Assembly: GCA_934635515.1 (NCBI GenBank)
Contig: CAKTZK010000062.1
Coordinates: 1 to 8,741 of the forward strand
DNA from: an uncultured Oscillospiraceae bacterium
Lineage (GTDB): Bacteria; Bacillota_A; Clostridia; Oscillospirales; Oscillospiraceae
DNA length: 8,741 bases
Reading direction: 5' to 3'
Below the pieces are notes generated by a model. That model searched no databases and was not told the DNA's origin. It was given only the letters and a program-made list of their open reading frames with translations. Every line of letters starts with the position of its first letter. Position 1 is the first letter of the stretch. A program made the position numbers and the translations under genes. Below are positions 1 to 5,087 of this stretch, piece after piece.

Positions 1-728
1 AAGGCCATCTCCATGTCCAGCTGATAGAACTCGCCGGGGGAGCGGTCGCCCCGGGCGTCCTCGTCCCGGAAGCAGGGGGCGATCTGGAAATAGCGGTCAA
101 AGCCGGAGGTCATCAGCAGCTGCTTGAACTGCTGGGGGGCCTGGGGCAGGGCGTAGAACTTGCCGGGGTGCTTCCGGGCGGGCACCAGGTAGTCCCGGGC
201 GCCCTCCGGGGAGGAGGCGGTGAGGATGGGGGTGGTGATCTCCAGGAAGCCGTGCTCGGTCATGGCGGCCCGGAGCGCCGCCACCACCTGGCAGCGGAGA
301 ATGATGTTCTTCTTCACGGCGGGGTTGCGCAGGTCCAGATAGCGGTACTTCAGGCGGGCGGTCTCGTCGGCCTCCCGGCTGCGGTTGATCTCAAAGGGCA
401 GGCTGTTGTAGCGGCAGCGGCCCAGAATCTCGATTTTATTGGGCACCACCTCGATCTCGCCGGTGGCCAGCTTGGGATTCTTGCTGGCCCGCTCCCGGAC
501 AACGCCCTCCACGCTGATGGTGGACTCCTTGTTCAGCCCCTTGATGATGGCCAGCATATCCTCGGTCTCGGCCACCACCTGGGTGGTGCCGTAGAAGTCC
601 CGCAGGACCACAAAGGCCAGATTGCTGCCCACCTCCCGGACATTCTCCATCCAGCCCACGATCTTCACGCTCTTGCCCACATCGGCCAGACGAAGGGCGT
701 TGCAGGTGTGTGTACGCATTTGCATCAT
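1..728 (-). CDS. aspS: Aspartyl-tRNA synthetase, N-terminal part (3' end cut by window edge)
   Basis: Class II synthetase that charges tRNA-Asp with aspartate in the cytoplasm. The first 242 codons are visible of about 590 expected for the family. Residues about 1-105 form the OB-fold anticodon-binding domain (LRDFYGTTQVV); the catalytic core then begins, with YRYLDLRN at about 150 and motif 2 as CFRDEDARGDRSPGEFYQLD near the end. The start is the ATG at 728, 9 bp after AGGAGG at 738-743; in-frame ATGs at 725 and 719 are possible but spaced less well. The motif 2 loop is one residue longer than the usual RADRQPEFTQID form and resembles, from memory, alphaproteobacterial AspRS. The gene follows hisS after a 600-bp repeat-filled gap, so it may be co-transcribed with hisS or have its own promoter: a TATACA -10-like box lies at 759-764 but has no good -35. 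Confidence 0.95.
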   Translation of the reverse strand, partial: MMQMRTHTCNALRLADVGKSVKIVGWMENVREVGSNLAFVVLRDFYGTTQVVAETEDMLAIIKGLNKESTISVEGVVRERASKNPKLATGEIEVVPNKIEILGRCRYNSLPFEINRSREADETARLKYRYLDLRNPAVKKNIILRCQVVAALRAAMTEHGFLEITTPILTASSPEGARDYLVPARKHPGKFYALPQAPQQFKQLLMTSGFDRYFQIAPCFRDEDARGDRSPGEFYQLDMEMA

Positions 729-834
729 GGTATTCTTCCTCCTGTTTTGATAATGAATTGTATAATTTGAGTTGGATATAACTATGAGTTTTCAAAAATG
801 ACTCCAAAAGGGATACGATGGGGACTCTTCAACC

Positions 835-856
835 GGGCGGACAGGGTCGTCCGCCC
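835..856. repeat. GC-rich hairpin element
   Basis: Perfect 8-bp arms GGGCGGAC (835-842) and GTCCGCCC (849-856) around a 6-base loop. It is followed on the plus strand by CCTACAAA, giving the GTAGGGGCGGAC pattern on the minus strand. I recall similar short elements scattered between genes of Oscillospiraceae, but copy number cannot be tested in this window. Confidence 0.6.
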
Positions 857-1035
857 CTACAAACCCATTCGTAGTGGACGATGGCCCTGTTGCGGTGCCC
901 AAAATTTCTGCGCTGCCTTACGGCGGACGCTTGAAATTTTGACCGCAGCCACTCGCTCGCTTCGCTTCATCTGCCACTGGCAGCGCTCGGCTCGCTCCCC
1001 ACATCGGCCCGCCCCACCGCACTTCTTGCAATGTG

Positions 1036-1075
1036 TCATTGCGAGACCAGTGCGCACACTGGTCGTGGCAATCCG
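1036..1075. repeat. Imperfect palindromic repeat (TCATTGCGAG...GCAATCCG type)
   Basis: Outer arms ATTGC (1038-1042) and GCAAT (1068-1072) enclose a perfect 8-bp stem GACCAGTG (1045-1052) and CACTGGTC (1057-1064) with loop CGCA. The only unpaired bases are GA and GTG between outer and inner stems. The shape, an intergenic stem-loop with a constant outer frame and an internal hairpin, is that of a REP- or MITE-like interspersed repeat. No protein is encoded. Confidence 0.6.
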
Positions 1076-1088
1076 TTCTCCCCTGCGG

Positions 1089-1136
1089 GGACAATCCTTC
1101 CGGCGCTTCGCGCCACCTCCCCTTACACAGGGGAGG
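1089..1136 (-). repeat. Hairpin-pair repeat unit, copy 1
   Basis: Read on the minus strand, a first hairpin (CCTCCCC/GGGGAGG, arms 1130-1136 and 1116-1122, 7-base loop) is followed by a second (GGCGC-GAA-GCGCC, 1102-1114) and then GGAAGGATTG. This is the same order as the copies at 1147-1197 and 1238-1295. On the plus strand the first hairpin is followed by eight T (1138-1145), so it could end plus-strand transcripts, though no plus-strand gene precedes it. Confidence 0.6.
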
Positions 1137-1146
1137 CTTTTTTTTG

Positions 1147-1197
1147 GCTCCCCTGCGTAAGGGGAGCTGTCACGGCGAAGCCGTGACTGGGGGATTC
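1147..1197 (+). repeat. Hairpin-pair repeat unit, copy 2 (opposite orientation)
   Basis: On the plus strand: GCTCCCCT (1147-1154) pairs with AGGGGAGC (1160-1167), then GTCACGGC-GAA-GCCGTGAC (1169-1187) forms a second hairpin with an 8-bp stem, then GGGGGATTCC. Architecture matches copies 1 and 3, but the unit is inverted relative to both. An eight-T tract (1138-1145) separates it from copy 1. Confidence 0.6.
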
Positions 1198-1237
1198 CTC
1201 CCCGCACGAACCCACTGAAAACGCGAAGCCGTTCACC

Positions 1238-1295
1238 CCGCACGGAATCCCTCCACCAGCCTCCGGCTGGTCCCCCTCCCTTTAGGCAAGGGAGG
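1238..1295 (-). repeat. Hairpin-pair repeat unit, copy 3
   Basis: On the minus strand: CCTCCCTT/AAGGGAGG hairpin (arms 1288-1295 and 1275-1282), then ACCAGCC-GGA-GGCTGGT (1255-1271), then GGAGGGATTCCGTGCGGGG. It faces copy 2 head to head across a short linker, as in bacterial BIME-type composite repeats. It lies about 35 bp downstream of the hisS stop and could fold in hisS mRNA, but without a T-run it is not a normal intrinsic terminator. Confidence 0.6.
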
Positions 1296-1328
1296 CAGGG
1301 TTTTCGCGAGCGCTTGGGCCGTCTGCCC

Positions 1329-2684
1329 TCACTCCAAAATCACTGCGCCCTTGTTCTTCTCCGCCAGGCCGGACTGGATGAGGGCCAGGGTCTCGTCGAA
1401 GGGCAGCTTCGTCTGCTCGCCGGTCTTCATGTCCTTGCAGGCCACCACCCCGGCGGCAATTTCGTCGCCGCCCAGGAAGATCACATAGGGCACGCCGATC
1501 TTATCGGCGTAGTTCATCTTGGCCTTGAACTTCTTCTGCTCGGTATAGAGCTGGGTCCGCACGCCGGCGGCCCGGAGCCGGGTGGACAGGGAAATGGCCG
1601 GGGCCAGGTCCTCCGTCATGGGCAGCACCAGCACATCCGCCGGGGCCGTGGGCAGGTCCGGATTCAGCATCCCCTGCTCGCCCAGGACGTAAAACAGCCG
1701 GGTCAGGCCGATGGAGATGCCCACGCCGGGGAGCTGCCGGTCGGTGTAGTACTCGGCCAGGTTGTCGTAGCGGCCGCCGGAGCAAACGGAGCCGATCTCC
1801 GGGTGGTCCAGCAGGGTGGTCTCGTAGACGGTGCCGGTGTAGTAGTCCAGGCCCCGGGCGATGGTCAGGTCCACGGCGAAATTCTCCTCCGGCACGCCGA
1901 AGTCCGCCAGGTACGCCGTCACGGTTTTCAGCTCCGAAAGGCCCTGGTCGAACAGCTCGTGCCGCCCGGCGTAGCCCTCCAGGGCCGCCAGCACTTGGGC
2001 GTTGGACCCGGTGATGGCGATGAACTTGAGAATTTCCGCCGCCTGGTCCTCGGTGAGCCCGCAGTCGGACAGCAGCAGCGCCCGCACCTTGTCCGGCCCG
2101 ATCTTATCCAGCTTGTCCACCGTGCGCATGATGGCCCCGGACTGCTCCGTCAGCCCCAGCATGGCGTAAAAGCCGTTGAGTATTTTGCGGTTGTTCACCC
2201 GGATTTGGAAGCGCTTCAGCCCCAGGCGGGTGAAGGTCTGGTAAATAATGGAAGGAATCTCCGCCTCGTTGGTGATGTCCAGCTTACCGTCGCCGATGAC
2301 ATCAATATCCGCCTGGTAAAACTCCCGGAAGCGCCCCCGCTGGGCCCGCTCGCCCCGGTAGACCTTGCCGATCTGGTAGCGGCGGAAGGGGAAGGACAGC
2401 TCGCCCCCGTGGAGGGCCACATACTTGGCCAGGGGTACGGTGAGGTCAAAGCGCAGGGCCAGGTCCGCGTCGCCCTTCTGGAAGCGGTAAATTTGCTTTT
2501 CGGTCTCGCCGCCGCCTTTGGCCAGCAATACCTCGCTGGCCTCGATGACCGGGGTATCCAGGGGGGTGAAGCCGTAGAGGGCGTAGGTCTCCCGCAGAAT
2601 TTGCATCATCCGCTCCATCTGCTGCTGGGGCTGCGGCAGCAGCTCCATAAAGCCCGAGAGGGTCCGGGGCGTCATTTTTGCCAT
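1329..2684 (-). CDS. hisS: Histidyl-tRNA synthetase
   Basis: Class II synthetase that charges tRNA-His with histidine. The 451-residue product contains motif 2 in GKVYRGERAQRGRFREFYQ (about 106-124), the histidine-binding HisA box RGLDYYTGTVYE (277-288), SVCSGGRYDNL (299-309), motif 3 in PGVGISIGLTRL (319-330), and a C-terminal anticodon-binding domain (about 346-445, beginning VLVLPM). Length is slightly above the usual 420-430. I chose the ATG at 2684 because GGAG (2694-2697) is 9 bp away; the in-frame ATG at 2690 is only 3 bp from it. The open frame continues upstream through the T-box leader, but that part is not coding. Expression should be controlled by the T-box terminator just upstream. 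The next gene on the strand is aspS, the common Firmicutes hisS-aspS order. Confidence 0.97.
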   Translation of the reverse strand: MAKMTPRTLSGFMELLPQPQQQMERMMQILRETYALYGFTPLDTPVIEASEVLLAKGGGETEKQIYRFQKGDADLALRFDLTVPLAKYVALHGGELSFPFRRYQIGKVYRGERAQRGRFREFYQADIDVIGDGKLDITNEAEIPSIIYQTFTRLGLKRFQIRVNNRKILNGFYAMLGLTEQSGAIMRTVDKLDKIGPDKVRALLLSDCGLTEDQAAEILKFIAITGSNAQVLAALEGYAGRHELFDQGLSELKTVTAYLADFGVPEENFAVDLTIARGLDYYTGTVYETTLLDHPEIGSVCSGGRYDNLAEYYTDRQLPGVGISIGLTRLFYVLGEQGMLNPDLPTAPADVLVLPMTEDLAPAISLSTRLRAAGVRTQLYTEQKKFKAKMNYADKIGVPYVIFLGGDEIAAGVVACKDMKTGEQTKLPFDETLALIQSGLAEKNKGAVILE

Positions 2685-2726
2685 GTTCATCTTCTCCTTT
2701 ATGTTGATTTTCGATTGACGGAAAGT

Positions 2727-2765
2727 AAAAAAACGCTCCCGTCCCGTGTATTGGGACGAGAGCGT
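2727..2765 (-). terminator. T-box intrinsic terminator
   Basis: Arms ACGCTCTCGTCCC (2753-2765) and GGGACGGGAGCGT (2733-2745) pair over 13 bp with one G-U, a 7-base loop, and seven T (2727-2733, sharing the last paired base). It sits immediately 3' of the conserved T-box sequence, the normal place for the competing terminator. It ends transcription about 40 bp before the hisS start unless uncharged tRNA stabilises the antiterminator. Confidence 0.93.
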
Positions 2766-2960
2766 GCTGCTTCGTGGTGCCACCCAATTTCGGCCCCATG
2801 GGGCCCTTTGGTACTCCTGTTACGGGGAGCGGGCCGTGGATGTTTCCATCCCCGCTGCTGGGGCTGTCTTCCCTCTGTGTGCCGGGCGCGCTTTCAGCCG
2901 GGGCGCGCCTCTCTGCATCGGCGGTGACAGAGCTACTCCTGCTCCGTTATTGCGGTATTT
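2727..2960 (-). promoter_or_regulatory. T-box riboswitch leader of hisS
   Basis: The RNA leader binds uncharged tRNA and then prevents premature termination. On the minus strand I see the loop-E motif AGTA (2934-2937) with its partner GAA (2869-2871), joined by stem CTCTGT/ACAGAG (2927-2932 with 2873-2878) and GCCG/CGGC; CAGAGAG followed by the distal hairpin GGCGCGC/GCGCGCC (2903-2909 with 2885-2891); a stem II-like GCGGGGATG-GAAA-CATC hairpin (2829-2855); stem III GGCCCC-AT-GGGGCC (2792-2805); the T-box GGGTGGCACCACG (2773-2785); and the terminator. The nucleotides after GAA are GAC (2866-2868), an Asp codon; His triplets CAT (2840-2842) and CAC (2836-2838) lie elsewhere, CAT inside stem II. 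The T-box base after TGG is C, suited to a tRNA with G73. Leader identity is firm; specificity is inferred. Confidence 0.93.
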
Positions 2961-2966
2961 CACATT

Positions 2967-2995
2967 ATTTTAGTATATCCGGGCGCAAATGTCAA
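2967..2995 (-). promoter_or_regulatory. Sigma-A-type promoter of the hisS T-box transcript
   Basis: Consensus -35 TTGACA (2990-2995), 17-bp spacer, -10 TAAAAT (2967-2972), with transcription expected to start near 2960, just before the T-box stem I. The TGA stop of the mgsA-like gene (2992-2994) is contained within the -35 hexamer, so the two units share these bases. Confidence 0.9.
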
Positions 2996-3408
2996 GCGGT
3001 GAAGGGGTTGCTTTTCGGATTGACCACCTCGCGCCAATCCAGGTCGCCCCGGGCCAGGCCCAGCACCAGCATCTCGGCGGTGGCGATGTTGCTGGCGTAG
3101 GGGATGTTGTTCTTGTCGCACAGGCGGGAGATGTAAATGATGTCGTCGGAGGGAGCCTTGGTGTTGGGGTCATCAAAGCAGAGCACCATATCCAGCTCGT
3201 TATAGGCGATGCGGGCGCCGATCTGCTGGCCGCCGCCGTGGTAAAAGCTCATAAAGCGGTGTATGGTCAGGCCCGTGGCCTCGGCCACCATCTGCCCGGT
3301 GGTGGCGGTGGCGCAGAGTGTATGCTTGGCCAGGATGCCGCAGTAGGCGGTGCAGAACTGGACCATGAGTTCCTTGCGGTTGTTGTGAGCGATCAGTGCG
3401 ATATTCAT
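2992..3408 (-). CDS. mgsA: Methylglyoxal synthase-family protein with altered active site
   Basis: A 138-residue single-domain protein of the MGS-like fold. True MgsA converts dihydroxyacetone phosphate to methylglyoxal and phosphate, a bypass of lower glycolysis. Family features kept: MNIALIAH at the N-terminus, the phosphate-loop region ATATTGQ (33-39), GGGQQIGARI (58-67) and NIPYASNIATAEM (101-113). Compared with E. coli MgsA, catalytic Asp71 in GGDQQ is Gly60, Asp20 is Asn9, and the His98 position is Pro or Ser near residue 86-87; His19 is kept as His8. Methylglyoxal formation is therefore doubtful and the symbol reflects family only. Start is the ATG at 3408, with AAAGGAG 10 bp upstream; upstream in-frame sequence looks non-coding. 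It follows the minD-like gene by 232 bp. In many clostridia mgsA lies near minCDE and rodA, which fits this neighbour. Confidence 0.85.
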   Translation of the reverse strand: MNIALIAHNNRKELMVQFCTAYCGILAKHTLCATATTGQMVAEATGLTIHRFMSFYHGGGQQIGARIAYNELDMVLCFDDPNTKAPSDDIIYISRLCDKNNIPYASNIATAEMLVLGLARGDLDWREVVNPKSNPFTA

Positions 3409-3640
3409 AAATTGCGCTCTCCTTTCTGTGCAGTTAAGGGTAGTTATATAGAAATCTAAAAAGCCTCGCAGAGTTCGCGTCCGCAGACGCGAAAAATTAG
3501 AATCATTTTTCACCGCGACATGTGCGTGGGGGAAAATACCTCTCAGGCTGCAAGTGTGGAAATTTGTCGCTTGCGGCAAAATTATGCGCGCAGCAGACTG
3601 CAGCTCTTTGGCAGAAAATTCCGCAGGAATTTTCGCCAGC
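3409..3640. other. Non-coding spacer between minD-like gene and mgsA-like gene, with inverted repeats
   Basis: No gene is supported. It contains a perfect 9-bp inverted repeat GAAAATTCC-GCA-GGAATTTTC (3614-3634), extended by TGGC (3609-3612) and GCCA (3635-3638) with one extra base. It also contains an imperfect palindrome AAATTTGTCGC/GCGGCAAAATT at about 3560-3583, and a perfect 8-bp stem TTCGCGTC-CGCA-GACGCGAA (3474-3493). None has a clean T-run after it on the minus strand, so none is a textbook terminator for the upstream gene. The AT-rich TATATAAC around 3446-3453 could hold a -10 for the mgsA-like gene, but no good -35 accompanies it. Confidence 0.7.
3614..3634. repeat. 9-bp perfect inverted repeat just after the minD-like stop
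   Basis: Arms GAAAATTCC (3614-3622) and GGAATTTTC (3626-3634) with a 3-base centre; outer TGGC and GCCA extend the stem with one bulged base. It starts 6 bp beyond the minD-like TAA. It could protect or end the mRNA of the parA-to-minD operon, or be a protein-binding dyad. No T-run follows. Confidence 0.5.
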
Positions 3641-4378
3641 TTATAGTTTCATCAGCGGTATCTTATACCCCGCGATGCGTCTTGCAATGTTATTATAGGC
3701 CCGGGCGGCATAGTAATTGTCGTCCCGCAGGGGGATGCCTTGGTTGAGGCAGCGGGGCACATCCGGATCCTCCGGCACCACGCCCAAAAGGGGCAGGCCG
3801 GCGGCGTCCATGGCGTCGTCGATGGTGGTGTGCAGCTGGCGCAGCAGCTTTTTTGCTACTCGATTCACCACCAGGTGTACCTTACCGTTGGGAAAGCGCT
3901 CCAGGTCCATAACGGTCCGCTGGGCATCCCGCAGGGCTGTCACATCCGTGGTGGTCACCACCACCACATGGTCTGCCTCCTGGGTCGCCATGCGGAAGCC
4001 TTGGCCCAGCCCGGCGGGGGCGTCCACCAGGCAGAAGTCGAAGCTCTCCCGGATCTTGCCCATCAGCTCTGACACCTGCTGCGGCTCCACCCGGAAGCCG
4101 TCGTAGGCCAGGGGCGCGGCCAGCAGGAAGAGGGAGGGGTACTTGGGGTGGCTCACCACCGCCTCCTCCAGGGTACATCGGCCCGACAGCACGTCGGAAA
4201 AATCCATCAGGGCGCTGTCGCTGAGCCCCAGGGCCAGGTCCAGGTTCCGCAGGGTGATGTCGCAGTCCAGACACAGGACCTTTTTGCCCATGGAGGCCAG
4301 GGCGAAGCCGATGCAGGAGGTAAATGTAGTTTTCCCGGTGCCGCCTTTGCCGGACACCACGGCAATGATCTTGCCCAT
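3641..4378 (-). CDS. minD: MinD-like septum-site ATPase, short form
   Basis: Deviant-Walker ATPase of the MinD/ParA superfamily. MinD normally dimerises with ATP on the membrane and recruits the FtsZ inhibitor MinC. Visible: P-loop SGKGGTGKTT with signature lysine (9-18), LDCDITLRNLDLALGL (37-52), which resembles MinD's D.D.GLRNLD motif, and Walker B FCLVDAPAG (115-123). The product has 245 residues against about 265-270 for MinD and ends ARRIAGYKIPLMKL, just where the C-terminal amphipathic membrane-targeting helix normally follows; reading past the TAA gives nothing like that helix. No minC or minE is nearby. Start ATG at 4378 follows AAGGAGG, which overlaps the rsmG stop (TAAGGAGG). It is the last gene of the parA operon. 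A FlhG-like or other MinD-family role is possible. Confidence 0.88.
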   Translation of the reverse strand: MGKIIAVVSGKGGTGKTTFTSCIGFALASMGKKVLCLDCDITLRNLDLALGLSDSALMDFSDVLSGRCTLEEAVVSHPKYPSLFLLAAPLAYDGFRVEPQQVSELMGKIRESFDFCLVDAPAGLGQGFRMATQEADHVVVVTTTDVTALRDAQRTVMDLERFPNGKVHLVVNRVAKKLLRQLHTTIDDAMDAAGLPLLGVVPEDPDVPRCLNQGIPLRDDNYYAARAYNNIARRIAGYKIPLMKL

Positions 4379-4387
4379 TTTGCCTCC

Positions 4388-5086
4388 TTATTTCAGAGGG
4401 GATTTCTTGATTTTCGCAAATGGACGGGGAAACTGGGGCGGCGTGGGCCGCACCTTGCGGATGACCACCACCCGGTGCCGCACCTCCGTGCAGGGGACGG
4501 TGTAGTCGAGGATTTTCTCGATTTTTCCGCCCAGTTGGCCGATAGCGCCCCGGGCACTGTCGATTTCTCCATCCGAATCCACGGATTTCATGGCCAGAAA
4601 CAGCCCGTCCGCCTTCACCAGCGGCATGGCCAGCTCACATAAGACCGGCAGCGCCGCCACCGCTCGGGACACGGCCAGGTCATAGCTCTCCCGGTGCCCG
4701 GCGGCGAATTCCTCTGCCCGGGCGTGTACGCAGGTGATGTTGGTCAGCCCCATGGCCGCCGCCGTCTCCTGCAAAAAGTCAATGCGCTTTCCCAGGCTGT
4801 CCAGCAGGGTCATTTGGGCCGTGGGCTCCAAAATGCCCATGGGCATCCCCGGAAAACCGGCTCCGGTGCCCACGTCCACGATGGCCTTGCCCCGGCAGTC
4901 CGCCGCCGTCAGCAAATAGGCGCAGTCCAGCAGGTGCAGCGTGGCTACATCCTCCGGCTCCGTGATGGCCGTCAGGTTCATCACCTTGTTTTTCTCCAGC
5001 AGTCGCCGGGCAAACTCCGCAAGCTGCGGGATGGCTGCCGGGTCCAGGCCCAGGTTCGCCAGGCCCTGTCTCAAAATGGCTTCCAA
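4388..5086 (-). CDS. rsmG: 16S rRNA (guanine-527-N7) methyltransferase RsmG
   Basis: SAM-dependent enzyme (formerly GidB) that methylates G527 in the 530 loop of 16S rRNA. The 232-residue length is typical. Seen: NLTAITEPEDVATLHLLDC (37-54), SAM-binding motif I VDVGTGAGFPG (70-80), LLDSLGKRIDFL (94-105), VSRAVAALP (139-147), and a basic tail FPRPFAKIKKSPL. The start is a TTG at 5086, one base after the mscL stop; no in-frame ATG exists before residue 36, and AAGGAG inside the end of mscL lies 10 bp upstream. The rsmG stop overlaps the ribosome binding site of the minD-like gene, so translation is probably coupled on both sides. In many Firmicutes rsmG lies upstream of parA; here it is downstream, after serS and mscL. 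Confidence 0.96.
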   Translation of the reverse strand: MEAILRQGLANLGLDPAAIPQLAEFARRLLEKNKVMNLTAITEPEDVATLHLLDCAYLLTAADCRGKAIVDVGTGAGFPGMPMGILEPTAQMTLLDSLGKRIDFLQETAAAMGLTNITCVHARAEEFAAGHRESYDLAVSRAVAALPVLCELAMPLVKADGLFLAMKSVDSDGEIDSARGAIGQLGGKIEKILDYTVPCTEVRHRVVVIRKVRPTPPQFPRPFAKIKKSPLK

Positions 5087-5087
5087 C

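Larger units (their letters stand above)
729..1328. other. 600-bp non-coding spacer between hisS and aspS
   Basis: No credible gene here: the short open frames on both strands have no ribosome binding site or recognisable protein. From right to left it holds three units of a hairpin-pair repeat (about 1089-1295), a further hairpin element (1036-1075), a block with a 9-bp inverted repeat (arms 900-908 and 933-941, CAAAATTTC/GAAATTTTG) and repetitive CGCTCGCTTCGCTTC-like sequence, and a GGGCGGAC hairpin (835-856). The last 100 bp next to aspS is AT-rich and is where any aspS promoter would be. No minus-strand hairpin followed by a T-run was found after hisS, so read-through from hisS into aspS is possible. 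Confidence 0.8.

Noticed and set aside
168..770. Plus-strand open frame of 200 codons opposite aspS
   Set aside because: Antisense shadow of a clear AspRS frame; no protein features.
759..787. Promoter for aspS with -10 TATACA at 759-764
   Set aside because: The hexamer 17 bp upstream (TCATAG) is far from TTGACA; too weak to list as a promoter, so only mentioned in the aspS entry.
1116..1145. Plus-strand intrinsic terminator (7-bp hairpin plus eight T)
   Set aside because: No plus-strand gene precedes it and the hairpin is part of the repeat unit, so I list it as repeat rather than terminator.
857..1243. Short open frames on both strands in the hisS-aspS gap (about 120 codons each)
   Set aside because: They translate palindromic repeats, give Arg/Pro/Ser-rich low-complexity peptides, and lack ribosome binding sites.
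1036..1295. Possible CRISPR array in the repeat-rich gap
   Set aside because: Units are inverted relative to each other, differ in sequence and length, and have no regular spacers or cas genes nearby.
2685..2783. N-terminal extension of HisRS to an ATG at 2783
   Set aside because: The extension lies in the T-box and terminator and has no ribosome binding site; the HisRS family begins at about MTPRTLSGF.
1314..2927. Plus-strand open frame of 537 codons opposite hisS
   Set aside because: Shadow of hisS that runs on through the T-box leader; composition is typical of an antisense frame.
3409..3579. 57-residue N-terminal extension of the mgsA-like protein
   Set aside because: The MGS family begins at MNIALIAH, and AAAGGAG sits just before the ATG at 3408; the upstream sequence is repeat-rich spacer.
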